Positions 7,339 through 16,805 of a stretch of 64,000 nucleotides of DNA are shown here, in pieces. A program made the translations under genes and the position numbers. The stretch covers positions 1,289,492 through 1,353,491 of the forward strand of contig NZ_KE384430.1 of assembly GCF_000425645.1 (NCBI RefSeq). Direction: 5' to 3'. Position 1 is the stretch's first letter, and each line of letters begins with the position of its first letter. Origin of the DNA: Gaetbulibacter saemankumensis DSM 17032. Lineage in GTDB: Bacteria > Bacteroidota > Bacteroidia > Flavobacteriales > Flavobacteriaceae. Below the pieces are notes generated by a model that saw nothing but the letters and a program-made list of their open reading frames with translations, ran no database searches and was not told where the DNA came from.

Positions 7339-9714
7339 TTAATCTAATTTATTGCCTAATAAATTGGTAATCAGGGTTGTGAAAACAACAATACTTATAG
7401 AACTTAAAGGCATTAATATGGCTGCAAATACAGGCGTTAGCTGCCCAGTAACTGCAAAGTATAAACCGATAATATTATATATGAAAGAAAGTGCAAAACT
7501 CCACTTAATTACATTAATGGCTGACTTCGATAATTTTATATAATTGTATAATTCTTTGAATTTTGATGCGTCTAGAATGGCATCGCAGGCGGGTGAGAAG
7601 ACATTGACATTTTCTGATATTGCAATGCCAACATCACTTTGAGCTAAGGCGCCTGCATCGTTTAAACCATCACCAATCATAAGCACATGTGCACCTTCAC
7701 TTTGATGGAATTTTATATATTCCAGTTTATCATCTGGTTTTTGGTTGAAAAGCATTTTTGTTTTTGTAGGTAATAATTTGGTGAGATTTTCTTTTTCGCC
7801 TTCATTATCACCAGAAAGAATTACCAAATCGTAGTCTTTTTTTAATTTGTTGAAAAGTAGAGCTAATCCTTTTCTATAGGCATTGTAAAAGGTAAATTTA
7901 CCTTTATAGGTGTTATTTGTACTAACGTATACCGATGTATTTAAGGTGTTTGTTTCTTGAGTTTGCCCAACAAATGGTGCCGACCCGATCTTGATGTTTT
8001 CATTTTTATAACTAGCTTCAATACCTTTTCCTAAATATTCTTCATAAGCATCTAGGGTAAGAATATCATGTTCATCTAAAATTTGATATAAAGTACGACT
8101 TAATGGATGATTCGATCCTCGTAAAGTGCTTTTTAAGAGGGATTCTTCATCTTTTGTTAATTCTAAGCCTTCATAATTAATTTTAGTTTCCTGATTAGTG
8201 GTAATGGTACCCGTCTTGTCGAAAATTAAGGTGTTTATTTTCGCTAATTGTTCTATAACGTTCGCATTTTTTAAGTAAAACTTCTTTTTACCTAATATAC
8301 GCAGTATGTTGCCAAAAGTGAAAGGCGCAGCAAGAGCAATGGCACAAGGGCAGGCGATAATAAGTACCGAAGTAAATACGTTTAATGCAAGGGAAGCATC
8401 ATAAATTAACCAGAAGGAGGTACTTATAAGAGCGATAAATAAAATAGCAATAGTAAAGTTTTTACTTATTTTATTGGTGATGTTTGTAAAAGCTAAAGAT
8501 TTATCTTTTTTAAAGACGTCATTACTCCATAACTGGGTCAGGTAACTTTGTTCTACCGATTTTAAAACATCTACTTCAATACTTCCAAAAAGTTGTTTTC
8601 CACCAGCAAATAATTTATCTCCCGATTGTTTTGACACGGTTTTAGATTCACCCGTAACAAAGCTGTAATCAATTCGAGCTTGCCCCTTTATTAAAATACA
8701 GTCGACAGGAATTAGTTCTTCATTCCTAATGAGTAAACGATCGCCCTTTTTTATATCATAAACCTGAACAGACTCTTCAGATCCGTCATTGTTTATTTTC
8801 GTAATGCCTATGGGGAAATAAGACTTATAATCTCTTTCGAATGATAAAAAAGAATATGTTTTTTGCTGAAAAAATTTTCCAAGTAATAGGAAGAATACAA
8901 GCCCTGTGAGGCTATCGAAGAATCCTGAGCCGGTATCTAAAATAATTTCGGTAGTACTTCTTAAAAAAAGTACAACAATACCCAGGGCTATTGGAACATC
9001 TATATTTAAAAGTTTCGAGCGCAATCCTTTGTAAGCTGAAATAAAATAATCTTGAGCAGAGTAAAATACTACAGGTACAGAAAAGGCAAACATAAGCCAT
9101 CGAAACATAGGTTTAAACTGTTCTAGCCAAAATTCACCCACTTCAAAATATTCAGGAAAAGATAAAAACATAACATTTCCAAAGGCAAAACCTGCAATCC
9201 CTAATTTATAGATTAGGCTTCGGTTTACCTGCTTTTTGCCAACACTGTAATCGTCTAAACTGATGAATGGTTCATAGCCAATGCTACTTAATAAAGTCAC
9301 TAATTCTTTTAAGTTTAATAATTCTGCATTGTAGGTAACTCGAACTGTTTTTTTTCCAAAATTTACTGTGGATGCTGAAACGGCCTGATGAAGTTTGTTG
9401 AGGTTCTCTAAAATCCAGATGCAGGAACTGCAATGGATATGAGGTATGTATAAGGTAACAATTTGTGTATTATCGTTGTTAAATTCTAAAAGCTGATCTA
9501 CAATCTTTTGGTTTTCTAAAAAGTTGTACTTGCCTTCAATATCTTTAGGCGTAGAACCGGGTGCTTGCTGTAAATCATAGTAGCAAGTTAAATCGTTTTC
9601 TGAAAATATTTCATAAACCGTTTTACAACCTGTACAACAAAATGACTTGTCGTCTAATTTAATATTTGAAGTGCTTGCATCTAACCCGCAATGAAAACAT
9701 TCTTGCTTGTTCAT
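7339..9714 (-). CDS. ccoI: Copper-translocating P-type ATPase of the cbb3 locus (CcoI/FixI)
   Basis: A 791-residue P1B-type ATPase. In order it has an N-terminal zinc-finger-like segment with CFHCG and CCTGC, a heavy-metal-associated domain with HIHCSSCIW (about residue 93), membrane helices, the actuator motif VTGES, the metal-site motif ACPCA, the phosphorylation motif DKTGTIT and the hinge MIGDGLNDAGAL. CcoI exports copper to the periplasm for the cbb3 Cu-B centre. It is upstream of ccoS and divergent from the Crp/Fnr gene. A separate FNR-type site in the 106-bp divergent gap suggests its own oxygen control. The substrate (copper) is inferred from motif and neighbours. Confidence 0.94.
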   Translation of the reverse strand: MNKQECFHCGLDASTSNIKLDDKSFCCTGCKTVYEIFSENDLTCYYDLQQAPGSTPKDIEGKYNFLENQKIVDQLLEFNNDNTQIVTLYIPHIHCSSCIWILENLNKLHQAVSASTVNFGKKTVRVTYNAELLNLKELVTLLSSIGYEPFISLDDYSVGKKQVNRSLIYKLGIAGFAFGNVMFLSFPEYFEVGEFWLEQFKPMFRWLMFAFSVPVVFYSAQDYFISAYKGLRSKLLNIDVPIALGIVVLFLRSTTEIILDTGSGFFDSLTGLVFFLLLGKFFQQKTYSFLSFERDYKSYFPIGITKINNDGSEESVQVYDIKKGDRLLIRNEELIPVDCILIKGQARIDYSFVTGESKTVSKQSGDKLFAGGKQLFGSIEVDVLKSVEQSYLTQLWSNDVFKKDKSLAFTNITNKISKNFTIAILFIALISTSFWLIYDASLALNVFTSVLIIACPCAIALAAPFTFGNILRILGKKKFYLKNANVIEQLAKINTLIFDKTGTITTNQETKINYEGLELTKDEESLLKSTLRGSNHPLSRTLYQILDEHDILTLDAYEEYLGKGIEASYKNENIKIGSAPFVGQTQETNTLNTSVYVSTNNTYKGKFTFYNAYRKGLALLFNKLKKDYDLVILSGDNEGEKENLTKLLPTKTKMLFNQKPDDKLEYIKFHQSEGAHVLMIGDGLNDAGALAQSDVGIAISENVNVFSPACDAILDASKFKELYNYIKLSKSAINVIKWSFALSFIYNIIGLYFAVTGQLTPVFAAILMPLSSISIVVFTTLITNLLGNKLD

Positions 9715-9743
9715 TATATAATTTGCTCATTTAATACCTGTTG

Positions 9744-9787
9744 CAAAGATTACAAGTTATGAAAAAATTAAATATGATATTTGTTAT
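9744..9787 (-). promoter_or_regulatory. Candidate FNR-type promoter of ccoI
   Basis: ATGATATTTGTTAT (9774-9787) agrees with the ccoS box at 12 of 14 positions; one arm is intact and the other is degenerate. The minus-strand sequence AATCTTTG (9751-9744) matches the -7 motif TANNTTTG at 7 of the 8 positions (the two N included) and lies exactly 29.5 bp from the box centre, as at ccoS. No -7 motif is seen at the equivalent place for the divergent regulator gene. The site is weaker than the ccoS one. Confidence 0.55.
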
Positions 9788-9820
9788 GTTTTCTTTAATT
9801 TTACATGATAATTATAGGGT

Positions 9821-10498
9821 ATGGGAAAGTGCGAGCAATGCATAATAAAACAATTTAATTCGCTAAAGTCTTTAACCAAAGATGAGTTAGTACGAATTTC
9901 TAGTTGTAAGACTTCAAAAGTTATAAAAAAAGGAGAAGTCATCTTTGAAGAAGGGGAGATGGTTAACGGGGTGTACTGTGTTAAAGATGGTATATGCAAA
10001 TTGTCTAAATTAAGTGAAAACGGCAAAGACCAGATTGTGAAAATGGTGGTTAAAGGCGATTTACTTGGGCAACGGTCTTTGGTTACCGATGAAGCTTCAA
10101 ACCTTCAGGCTGTAGCGCTTAATGATATGGAGGTGTGTTTCATTCCGAAAAGTGAAATTATAAGTGATCTTCAGAAAAACCCTAATTTTTCTTTTGATGT
10201 GCTTAAAAGCATGGCCAATGATTTAAGAGAAGCCGATGATATTATTGTAAATATGGCCCAGAAATCTGTTCGCCAGCGTCTGGCTGAAACGTTGGTTTAT
10301 ATTCATAATAGTTTTGGAGTTAATCCGGATAAAACTCTGAGTGTATTGCTTTCTCGGGAAGATTTTGCAAATATGGTGGGGACTGCAACAGAGTCTGCTA
10401 TTCGTGTGTTATCTCAGTTTAAAAAAGAAGGCTTGATTTCGACTAAAGGAAAGCAAATTAAAATTGAAAATTTAGACGGATTAAAACGCGTTGAATAA
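9821..10498 (+). CDS. Crp/Fnr family transcriptional regulator (FNR-like)
   Basis: A 225-residue regulator. A cyclic-nucleotide-binding-type beta-barrel fills about residues 25-110, a long dimer helix follows, and a C-terminal winged helix-turn-helix contains SREDFANMVGTATESAIRVL. Cysteines lie at 4, 7, 29, 53, 59 and 106. The 4/7 pair and C106 have the same spacing as FNR C20/C23 and C122, but the FNR C29 equivalent is absent, so cluster binding through C29 of this protein is only possible. The recognition helix keeps the Glu and Arg of FNR (E...R) but has Ile where FNR has Ser. Divergent from ccoI, it is the natural candidate to bind the FNR-type boxes in this window. Confidence 0.9.
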   Translation: MGKCEQCIIKQFNSLKSLTKDELVRISSCKTSKVIKKGEVIFEEGEMVNGVYCVKDGICKLSKLSENGKDQIVKMVVKGDLLGQRSLVTDEASNLQAVALNDMEVCFIPKSEIISDLQKNPNFSFDVLKSMANDLREADDIIVNMAQKSVRQRLAETLVYIHNSFGVNPDKTLSVLLSREDFANMVGTATESAIRVLSQFKKEGLISTKGKQIKIENLDGLKRVE

Positions 10499-10521
10499 GG
10501 TTTTGTTTCATTTAAGAAATA

Positions 10522-10553
10522 AAAAAGGTTCATCTATATAGATGAACCTTTTT
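10522..10553. terminator. Perfect 32-bp palindrome, bidirectional terminator
   Basis: Perfect palindrome centred at 10537.5: the arms read AAAAAGGTTCATCTAT and its complement, giving a GC-containing stem with A-run and T-run on both flanks. It lies between the convergent Crp/Fnr gene and the end of the efflux operon, so it can terminate transcription from both sides. Confidence 0.9.
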
Positions 10554-10561
10554 GTTTTAGA

Positions 10562-10747
10562 TTACTTTTTTGCTCCCAATTTTAATAGGATGGTTTCTAG
10601 TAAGCACCATTTTGTAAAGGCAGACTGAATAAGATTAGCTCCTATAAATACGGTGAACCATAACCAGTTTGTATTCACGTACACCGTTAAGACAACACTT
10701 AATATAATGAATGTGCCTACAATAACTCTAAAATATGTGTTTAACAT
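10562..10747 (-). CDS. DUF2892-type (YgaP-like) small membrane protein
   Basis: A 61-residue protein with two hydrophobic segments (VIVGTFIILSVVLTVYV and LWFTVFIGANLIQSAF) and a C-terminal WCLLETILLKLGAKK. The pattern, with a conserved Cys after the second helix, is that of the DUF2892 inner-membrane family. A longer reading from 10792 would overlap the preceding gene by 29 bases and add a lysine-rich tail before the first helix, so I use the ATG at 10745-10747. It is the last gene of the RND efflux operon. Function unknown; relatives are often found near rhodaneses and metal efflux genes. Confidence 0.72.
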   Translation of the reverse strand: MLNTYFRVIVGTFIILSVVLTVYVNTNWLWFTVFIGANLIQSAFTKWCLLETILLKLGAKK

Positions 10748-10763
10748 GATTTTTAATTTAAGT

Positions 10764-11069
10764 TTAAATAAATTTTTCGATAGGTAGAACAATACCCCTT
10801 ATAGGATTGTCTGTTTCTAGGTTGTTATTAAATTCTGTAATAAGATTAAATAAAGGGTCTATTTTTTCAGCATCGGTAAACGAAAAAAACATAATAGATT
10901 CATTTCCTTTACTTTTACCTGAAAACCAATTGGATGCTTTTACAATTGGAGCTATATTTTTATAGCCTTCAATGTCAAATCCACTAAAGGAGTCGATATT
11001 AGCTTTTTTGAATAATGTGAGTACTTCTTCTTCAAAAGCCTCAACAGCGGTTACTATTATTAATTTCAT
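10764..11069 (-). CDS. Small PII-like protein encoded with an RND efflux pump
   Basis: A 101-residue soluble protein beginning MKLIIVTAVEAFEEEVLTLF, a beta-alpha start like that of PII/CutA ferredoxin-fold proteins, and ending in a strand-rich segment (NPIRGIVLPIEKFI). Its start codon overlaps the stop of the RND permease by one base (TAATG), so the two are translationally coupled. PII-like families linked to CusA/CzcA pumps are known, and the position fits such a sensor. I cannot see the ligand-binding T-loop residues with confidence. Alternative: an unrelated ferredoxin-fold hypothetical protein. Confidence 0.6.
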   Translation of the reverse strand: MKLIIVTAVEAFEEEVLTLFKKANIDSFSGFDIEGYKNIAPIVKASNWFSGKSKGNESIMFFSFTDAEKIDPLFNLITEFNNNLETDNPIRGIVLPIEKFI

Positions 11070-14000
11070 TAGTTATAATTTTTTCGTTCAATCATATAAT
11101 ATACTAGAGGTACTACGAGTAGGGTTAATACTGTAGATACAATGGTTCCACCCATAAGTGAAATGGCTAGACCTTGGAATATAGGGTCGAATAAGATCAC
11201 GAAGGCCCCAATAACTACGGTTCCGGCTGTTAATAAAATAGGTGTTGTACGTACAGCACCGGCTTCAATAGCGGCTTGTTTTAATGGAACTCCTTCAGCC
11301 AATCTTAGGTTTATAAAATCAATAAGTAATACCGAATTACGAACCATAATTCCAGCAAGAGCAATCATTCCTATAAATGAGGTTGCTGTAAAGAATGCTC
11401 CCATTATCCAATGGCCCAGAATAATACCTATTAATGATAGGGGGATGGCAACCATCATTACCACCGGAGCTTTAAAGTTTTGGAACCAGCCTACAATTAA
11501 AATGTAAATTAAAATTATGGCTCCTAAAAAGGCAATCCCTAAGTCTCTAAATACTTCTAAAGTTATTTGCCATTCACCATCCCATTTAACGGTGTAATCG
11601 TCTTCGTAATCTGGTTGGCCCAAATACATTTCATTAATTTCGTAACCTGCTGGTAAAGGAATTTCTTTGAGTTTTTCTTCCATCCCTAGAATAGCATAGG
11701 CAGGACTTTCTAATTTTCCAGCCATATCTGCTAAAACATAAACGACGCGTTTTTGGTTTTTTCGATAAATACTTTTAGCACTTGTGGTCTTCTTGATATC
11801 AACCATGTCGGCTATTGGAATTAAGAAACCTTGTTCAGATTTTACTTTTAATTGTGAAATATCTAAAACATTCGATTTTTCTTTTTCCTCTAATGATAAT
11901 ATTACACCAACCTGATTTACCGCATTTTCATCATATAAATTAATTAATGGTCTGTTTGCTAAAGCCATATTCATAGTATAGGCTATTTGCTGTGGTGCAA
12001 CACCATTAAGCATGGCTTTTTCTTTATTGATTTCAAATTGATACTCTGCTTGATTGTCTTCAACCATCCAATCGATATCTACTACATCATTCGTGTTTTT
12101 TAGGATGTTTTGAATGTTATTGGCTATTTCAATCTGCTTGTTATAATCAGGTCCGTAAATTTCGGCCACAATTGTTGATAATACTGGGGGGCCTGGCGGA
12201 ACTTCTACTATTTTAACATTAGCATTATATTTTGATGCTATTTTTTGGATTTCAGGACGTAATAGCTTTGCTATATCATGACTTTGCTCACTTCGGTCTC
12301 CCTTATCTAAAAGATTTACCTGAATATCGGCCATGTTGCTGCCTCCTCTTAAGTCATAATGGCGTACAAGGCCATTAAATGTAATTGGGGCTGAAGTACC
12401 AATATAATTCTGGTAATTTACTACTTCAGGACGTGTAGATAGGTATTGGCCAATTTCTTTTGTTACCACAGCAGTGCGCTCTAAGGTTGTGCCTTCAGGC
12501 ATATCGATTACTACTTGAAACTCATTCTTATTATCGAATGGGAGCATTTTTACAGCTACCGATTTAGTATAGAATAACACCATAGATCCCATAAGAAGTA
12601 CAAATGTAAACCCTAAGAAGGCCCATCGTTTTGAACGATTTTCAATTAATGGGCGTTCGAACTTATTATAGATTCTATAAATAAGCGTGGTTTCTAATGG
12701 TTTTTCCTCTTTATCTACATGCGTTTTTTTGTTCTTTTCTCTTAGGAAAATATATCCTAGATAAGGTGTGATTGTTAGTGCTACAAACAATGATAATATC
12801 ATGGCTATAGAAGCCCCTATTGGCATCGGAGCCATGTAAGGCCCCATTAAACCAGAAACAAATGCCATGGGTAATACCGATGCAATAACTGTGAATGTTG
12901 CTAATATCGTAGGATTCCCAACTTCATTAATTGCATACAGCGCAGCCTGTTTAAACGGCAGGCGTTTCATTTTAAAATGCCTGTGCATATTTTCAGCAAT
13001 AATTATGGAATCATCGACTACTATTCCGGTTACAAATACTAAGGCAAAAAGAGTGATACGGTTTAAAGTATAATCAAGCATGTAGTAGCTTAGTAGCGTT
13101 AAAGCGAATGTAATTGGTACCGATAAAAATACTACTAAACCTCCACGCCAACCCATGGCGAGCATTACTACTAAGGTAACGGCAATAATAGAACCTATAA
13201 GGTGTAGTAATAATTCAGATACCTTATGTGAGGCCGTTTCACCATAGTTTCTGGTGATTTCAACATGTACATCGTCTGGAATTAGACTACCACGTAAATG
13301 CTCGACTTTATTAATAATAACCTCAGAAATTTTCATAGCGTCTGCACCTTTGCGTTTCGCAACAGATATCGTTACGGCAGGATATTCCGATTTGTATGCT
13401 AAGTTTTCCTCACTTCCTTGCCCGAAACCTAAGCTTACATAGTTTTGCGGTACTTGAGGCCCGTCGATAATTGATGCAATCTGTTTTAAATATATGGGTT
13501 GATTTTGAGAGACTCCAACGACTAAATTTTCTACATCGGTAATGGTTTCAAGAAATTTACCCGTATTTACAATGAATTCGGTATCATTCTTGTCGAAACT
13601 CCCAGAGTTTAGCTGGGCATTATTGGCTTTTATCATTTCTGAAACCGATAAGAAATCCAAGCCACTGGCAGCAAGTTTATCTTTATCTAAAACAACTCTT
13701 AGCTGTCGGTCTCTACCTCCAATTTTATGTGTAATAGCAACATCTTTTACTTTTTTAATTTCGCTTTCAAGTTCCTGTGCCATTTGACTTAGCAAATAGT
13801 CATCGTAATTTTCACTCCAAAGCGTTAAGCCTAAAATCGGCACGTCATCGATAGCACGAGTTTTAACTAATGGAAAGGTAACACCTTGGGGCATTTTATC
13901 CATATGCTTGTTAATTTCGTTATATAGTTTTACAAAAGAACGTTCGATGTCTTCGCCTACATAGAACTGAACGATAACCATACCTTGTTCTTTCATCGAT

Positions 14001-14263
14001 GTAGAATACACATATTCTACCCCTTTGATATTCGAAATTAATTGCTCTAAAGGTTCTATGACCCTTGATTCAACTTCTGCTGGACTTGCACCCGGGTAAC
14101 CTACAAATATATCAGCCATAGGCACATCAATTTGTGGCTCTTCTTCCCTTGGGATTAAAAAAGAACTATACACTCCAATAACCATAAACACTATCATTAA
14201 GAGTACAGTAAGCTTCGATCCTATAAAGACCTTGGCAATTTTTCCTGCTAAACCTTCTTTCAT
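11069..14263 (-). CDS. RND efflux transporter permease (AcrB/CusA superfamily)
   Basis: A 1064-residue inner-membrane pump with the standard layout: first helix at about residues 12-32, a large periplasmic loop, a block of helices with the TM4 motif FVTGIVVDDSIIIAENMHRH near residue 405, a second large loop and a final helix block ending near residue 1058. It exchanges protons for export of a substrate from periplasm to outside with the adaptor and TolC partners upstream. Charged residues in TM4 (tandem Asp followed by Glu) resemble the heavy-metal/hydrophobe branch, but I do not see a decisive metal-binding methionine triad, so the substrate is open. Confidence 0.93.
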   Translation of the reverse strand: MKEGLAGKIAKVFIGSKLTVLLMIVFMVIGVYSSFLIPREEEPQIDVPMADIFVGYPGASPAEVESRVIEPLEQLISNIKGVEYVYSTSMKEQGMVIVQFYVGEDIERSFVKLYNEINKHMDKMPQGVTFPLVKTRAIDDVPILGLTLWSENYDDYLLSQMAQELESEIKKVKDVAITHKIGGRDRQLRVVLDKDKLAASGLDFLSVSEMIKANNAQLNSGSFDKNDTEFIVNTGKFLETITDVENLVVGVSQNQPIYLKQIASIIDGPQVPQNYVSLGFGQGSEENLAYKSEYPAVTISVAKRKGADAMKISEVIINKVEHLRGSLIPDDVHVEITRNYGETASHKVSELLLHLIGSIIAVTLVVMLAMGWRGGLVVFLSVPITFALTLLSYYMLDYTLNRITLFALVFVTGIVVDDSIIIAENMHRHFKMKRLPFKQAALYAINEVGNPTILATFTVIASVLPMAFVSGLMGPYMAPMPIGASIAMILSLFVALTITPYLGYIFLREKNKKTHVDKEEKPLETTLIYRIYNKFERPLIENRSKRWAFLGFTFVLLMGSMVLFYTKSVAVKMLPFDNKNEFQVVIDMPEGTTLERTAVVTKEIGQYLSTRPEVVNYQNYIGTSAPITFNGLVRHYDLRGGSNMADIQVNLLDKGDRSEQSHDIAKLLRPEIQKIASKYNANVKIVEVPPGPPVLSTIVAEIYGPDYNKQIEIANNIQNILKNTNDVVDIDWMVEDNQAEYQFEINKEKAMLNGVAPQQIAYTMNMALANRPLINLYDENAVNQVGVILSLEEKEKSNVLDISQLKVKSEQGFLIPIADMVDIKKTTSAKSIYRKNQKRVVYVLADMAGKLESPAYAILGMEEKLKEIPLPAGYEINEMYLGQPDYEDDYTVKWDGEWQITLEVFRDLGIAFLGAIILIYILIVGWFQNFKAPVVMMVAIPLSLIGIILGHWIMGAFFTATSFIGMIALAGIMVRNSVLLIDFINLRLAEGVPLKQAAIEAGAVRTTPILLTAGTVVIGAFVILFDPIFQGLAISLMGGTIVSTVLTLLVVPLVYYMIERKNYN

Positions 14264-14333
14264 TTGATTTATATTTTTTTTATTAGAACCTTAATTGCTT
14301 TTTGTTAATTGTGATTCTAAAAGTTCTGTTTAA

Positions 14334-15413
14334 TTATTGAATTGAAATTTTTGCACCATTATATAGCTTTCCTTCAGCTGAGATTATATAGCTTTCTTCT
14401 GAATTTAATCCGGATAGAACTTCTACCTGATCGCCATAGGTTCTACCCAATCGTAACCATCGTAATAAGGCCGTGTTAGTTGCACTTACTGTGTAAACTC
14501 CGGTAAGTTGTCCGTTGTTAACAATAGCCTCTTGAGGGATTAAAACTAAATTAGAATCCTGTTGTTTTTCAACTGGGAATAGTACTGTTGCAAACATGCC
14601 GGAAAGCACATTTTTTGAGGGCTTTTCTAAAGTTATTTTTACTAGATACTGGCCTCCGGTATGACGTGCGGACGAGCTAATTTCGGCTACTGTTCCTTTA
14701 AGTTCTTCTTCTACCGATTTTACTCGGGCACTTACAGTAATGCCTTTGTTAATTTGTGAAATTTCACTTTCCGGTACCATAGCTAAAATCTCGAATTGCT
14801 TAGGGTTTTCTAGGCTTATAAGGGGCATGCCTGGATTAGCCATATCACCAGATTTTACATATTTATTGGTAATAATTCCACTAAAAGGTGCTGTGATATT
14901 AGCGTATTCAAACTGCGCATTTATTTCATTTTTCATACCCTTAGCAGCTTCGAGACGAGCTTTGGCCATTTCATAATTGGCTGCAACATTATCCATTTCT
15001 TTTTGGGAAATACTTTTACTAGCAAATAGATTTGTAAAGCGTTCAAAGTCACGTTTAGCATTATTATATGCTACCGTAGCTTCAGATATGCCTGCGTTCA
15101 CTTGGGCACGTTTGGCCTCTAAGTCTGAATTATTAATTGAGACTAATAACTGACCTTGATTTACCTGATCGCCAATTTCTACATGTATCTTATTTACATA
15201 ACCCATAAATCGAGTACTTAAGTCGGCACTTTCAGTGGCTTGAATTTTACCACTAACCGTTAAGAATGGTGTGTTGTTATTTATTTTTACTGCATTTACA
15301 TGAACCTTAATGGCAGGTGTGTTATCGGTTGCCGCCTGTTTGTTATTATTTCCACAAGCAGAAAATAGTAAGGTGAACAGGGTGAAAGCGATTATGTATG
15401 TATGTTTTTTCAT
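14334..15413 (-). CDS. RND efflux periplasmic adaptor lipoprotein (HlyD/MFP family)
   Basis: A 359-residue membrane fusion protein. The signal peptide ends in a lipobox (LLFSAC, Cys at residue 20), so the protein is probably lipid-anchored. It is followed by a lipoyl-like half (TESADLSTRFMGYVNKI), an alpha-helical hairpin rich in Ala/Asn/Lys (about residues 95-165), a second lipoyl half (ITAPFSGIITNKYVKSGD) and beta-barrel/MP domains. It joins the permease to the TolC channel. It lies 70 bp upstream of the permease gene and 53 bp downstream of the TolC gene in one operon. Confidence 0.93.
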   Translation of the reverse strand: MKKHTYIIAFTLFTLLFSACGNNNKQAATDNTPAIKVHVNAVKINNNTPFLTVSGKIQATESADLSTRFMGYVNKIHVEIGDQVNQGQLLVSINNSDLEAKRAQVNAGISEATVAYNNAKRDFERFTNLFASKSISQKEMDNVAANYEMAKARLEAAKGMKNEINAQFEYANITAPFSGIITNKYVKSGDMANPGMPLISLENPKQFEILAMVPESEISQINKGITVSARVKSVEEELKGTVAEISSSARHTGGQYLVKITLEKPSKNVLSGMFATVLFPVEKQQDSNLVLIPQEAIVNNGQLTGVYTVSATNTALLRWLRLGRTYGDQVEVLSGLNSEESYIISAEGKLYNGAKISIQ

Positions 15414-15466
15414 TTAATTAGGATTTTATTTTTTTGATACTTGAGTAAGTTGAATTTGCCCAACTG

Positions 15467-16786
15467 TTAGTTGGTCATTAAATATGTTAAATAGGATTGT
15501 GCACGATTGTATTCGAAAATTGTCTGATAGTATTCCAGTTGTTTTTGGGCGAACTGCGTTTCTGCCATGAGCAAATCGGATGTTTTTTCAAGACCTTCCT
15601 TAAATCGATTGTTTTTTATGCGTAAGGCTTCTTCCGATTGTTTAAGGGCCATTTCTGTTAATTCTAATCTGTTTTTGGCATCGTTTAATTGTCTGGATGC
15701 TTGATTTAATTCCATCTGACTTTGAGATGTGTATTCTTCATAGGCTAGTTTTGAAGCTTCATAACTGGCTTTGCTTTTGTTCTTTTTACCAATACGTTTG
15801 CTGCCTTCAAAAATATTCCAACTTAGCTGGGCTCCTAACAAATAACCGTCTGTTCCTGAGTTAAATATTTTCTCGTTATGCATTTCATAACTACCAAAAG
15901 CGTTCAACCTTGGTAAATAAGCCATTCTATCTGCTTGTAGGTTGTCTTTTGCAGCTTCAGAAGCTATTTCCATTGCTTTTATGTCGGCTCTGTTTTCTGA
16001 AAGGACTAGGTTTTCGGCTTCTAATAAATGATTCGATGTTAACATCATACTTTCTTGCGGCTTAAAAATTACTTGATCATGGTTGTTTGTTAAGAATGAA
16101 ATGTAATTTGAAGCATTTTTAACGTTGCTCTTCGATTTTAGAAGTTCGTTTTTTATTTCGGTTAAATGAATTTCAACCAATAATAAATCGGCTTGTTGCA
16201 TGAGGCCTTGTTTGAAAAAATCGCTGGCTACTTTATAATTTTCTTGTGCAGCTTTAAGTGTCTCTTCCAATACACTAGCGGCTAAATATGCCAATTGAAG
16301 TTCCTGATAGGCACGTTTGGCTTCATAATGTAGGTATTCCGATTTTCTTTGTAACTGCAGGGATTGGGATTCCATGGCATGCTTAGCAGCTTTTCTTTGG
16401 TATATACCGTCTATATTAATAAGTGGTTGTTCAAAAGAAATAGCTGTAGCAAAATTGTTAGTCTGAGACGGGTTGTTTAATTTGTTCGGGTCAAAATCAC
16501 TTTGTTGAATAATTCCTTGATTTAACTTAAATCCGAATGCCATTAACGGATTTGTCGTCATAGCTCCTGTATACGAAGCCGTAATATTGGGTAAAAATAT
16601 GGCATTGGTTTGTTGATAATCGGCCTTAGCTTTTAAGAAATCTTGTTCCGATATTTTTTGAGAAAGGTTATTTTCTAGAACCATACTAATAACTTCCGAT
16701 TCAGAAATGAATTGTTCCTCCTGAGCATTGCCTTTATATAAGAGTAGAATAAATAAGATGCTAAATACAACTTTAATTTTTTTCAT
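15467..16786 (-). CDS. TolC family outer-membrane efflux protein
   Basis: A 439-residue outer-membrane factor with a signal peptide (VVFSILFILLLYKGNAQ) and two tandem TolC-type repeats rich in long amphipathic helices. The halves are visible as ALKQSEEALRIKNNRFKEGL near the C-terminus and its counterpart TLKAAQENYKVASDFFKQGL in the first half. It forms the exit duct for the RND pump encoded downstream. It is the first gene of the operon, preceded by a TAAATTTG -7 motif and two Crp/Fnr-like palindromes. Confidence 0.93.
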   Translation of the reverse strand: MKKIKVVFSILFILLLYKGNAQEEQFISESEVISMVLENNLSQKISEQDFLKAKADYQQTNAIFLPNITASYTGAMTTNPLMAFGFKLNQGIIQQSDFDPNKLNNPSQTNNFATAISFEQPLINIDGIYQRKAAKHAMESQSLQLQRKSEYLHYEAKRAYQELQLAYLAASVLEETLKAAQENYKVASDFFKQGLMQQADLLLVEIHLTEIKNELLKSKSNVKNASNYISFLTNNHDQVIFKPQESMMLTSNHLLEAENLVLSENRADIKAMEIASEAAKDNLQADRMAYLPRLNAFGSYEMHNEKIFNSGTDGYLLGAQLSWNIFEGSKRIGKKNKSKASYEASKLAYEEYTSQSQMELNQASRQLNDAKNRLELTEMALKQSEEALRIKNNRFKEGLEKTSDLLMAETQFAQKQLEYYQTIFEYNRAQSYLTYLMTN

Positions 16787-16805
16787 GTGTTTTTAATTTA
16801 TGGGG

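Noticed and set aside
11142-11507. 121-residue plus-strand frame opposite the RND permease
   Set aside because: Antisense to conserved membrane helices; no independent signal.
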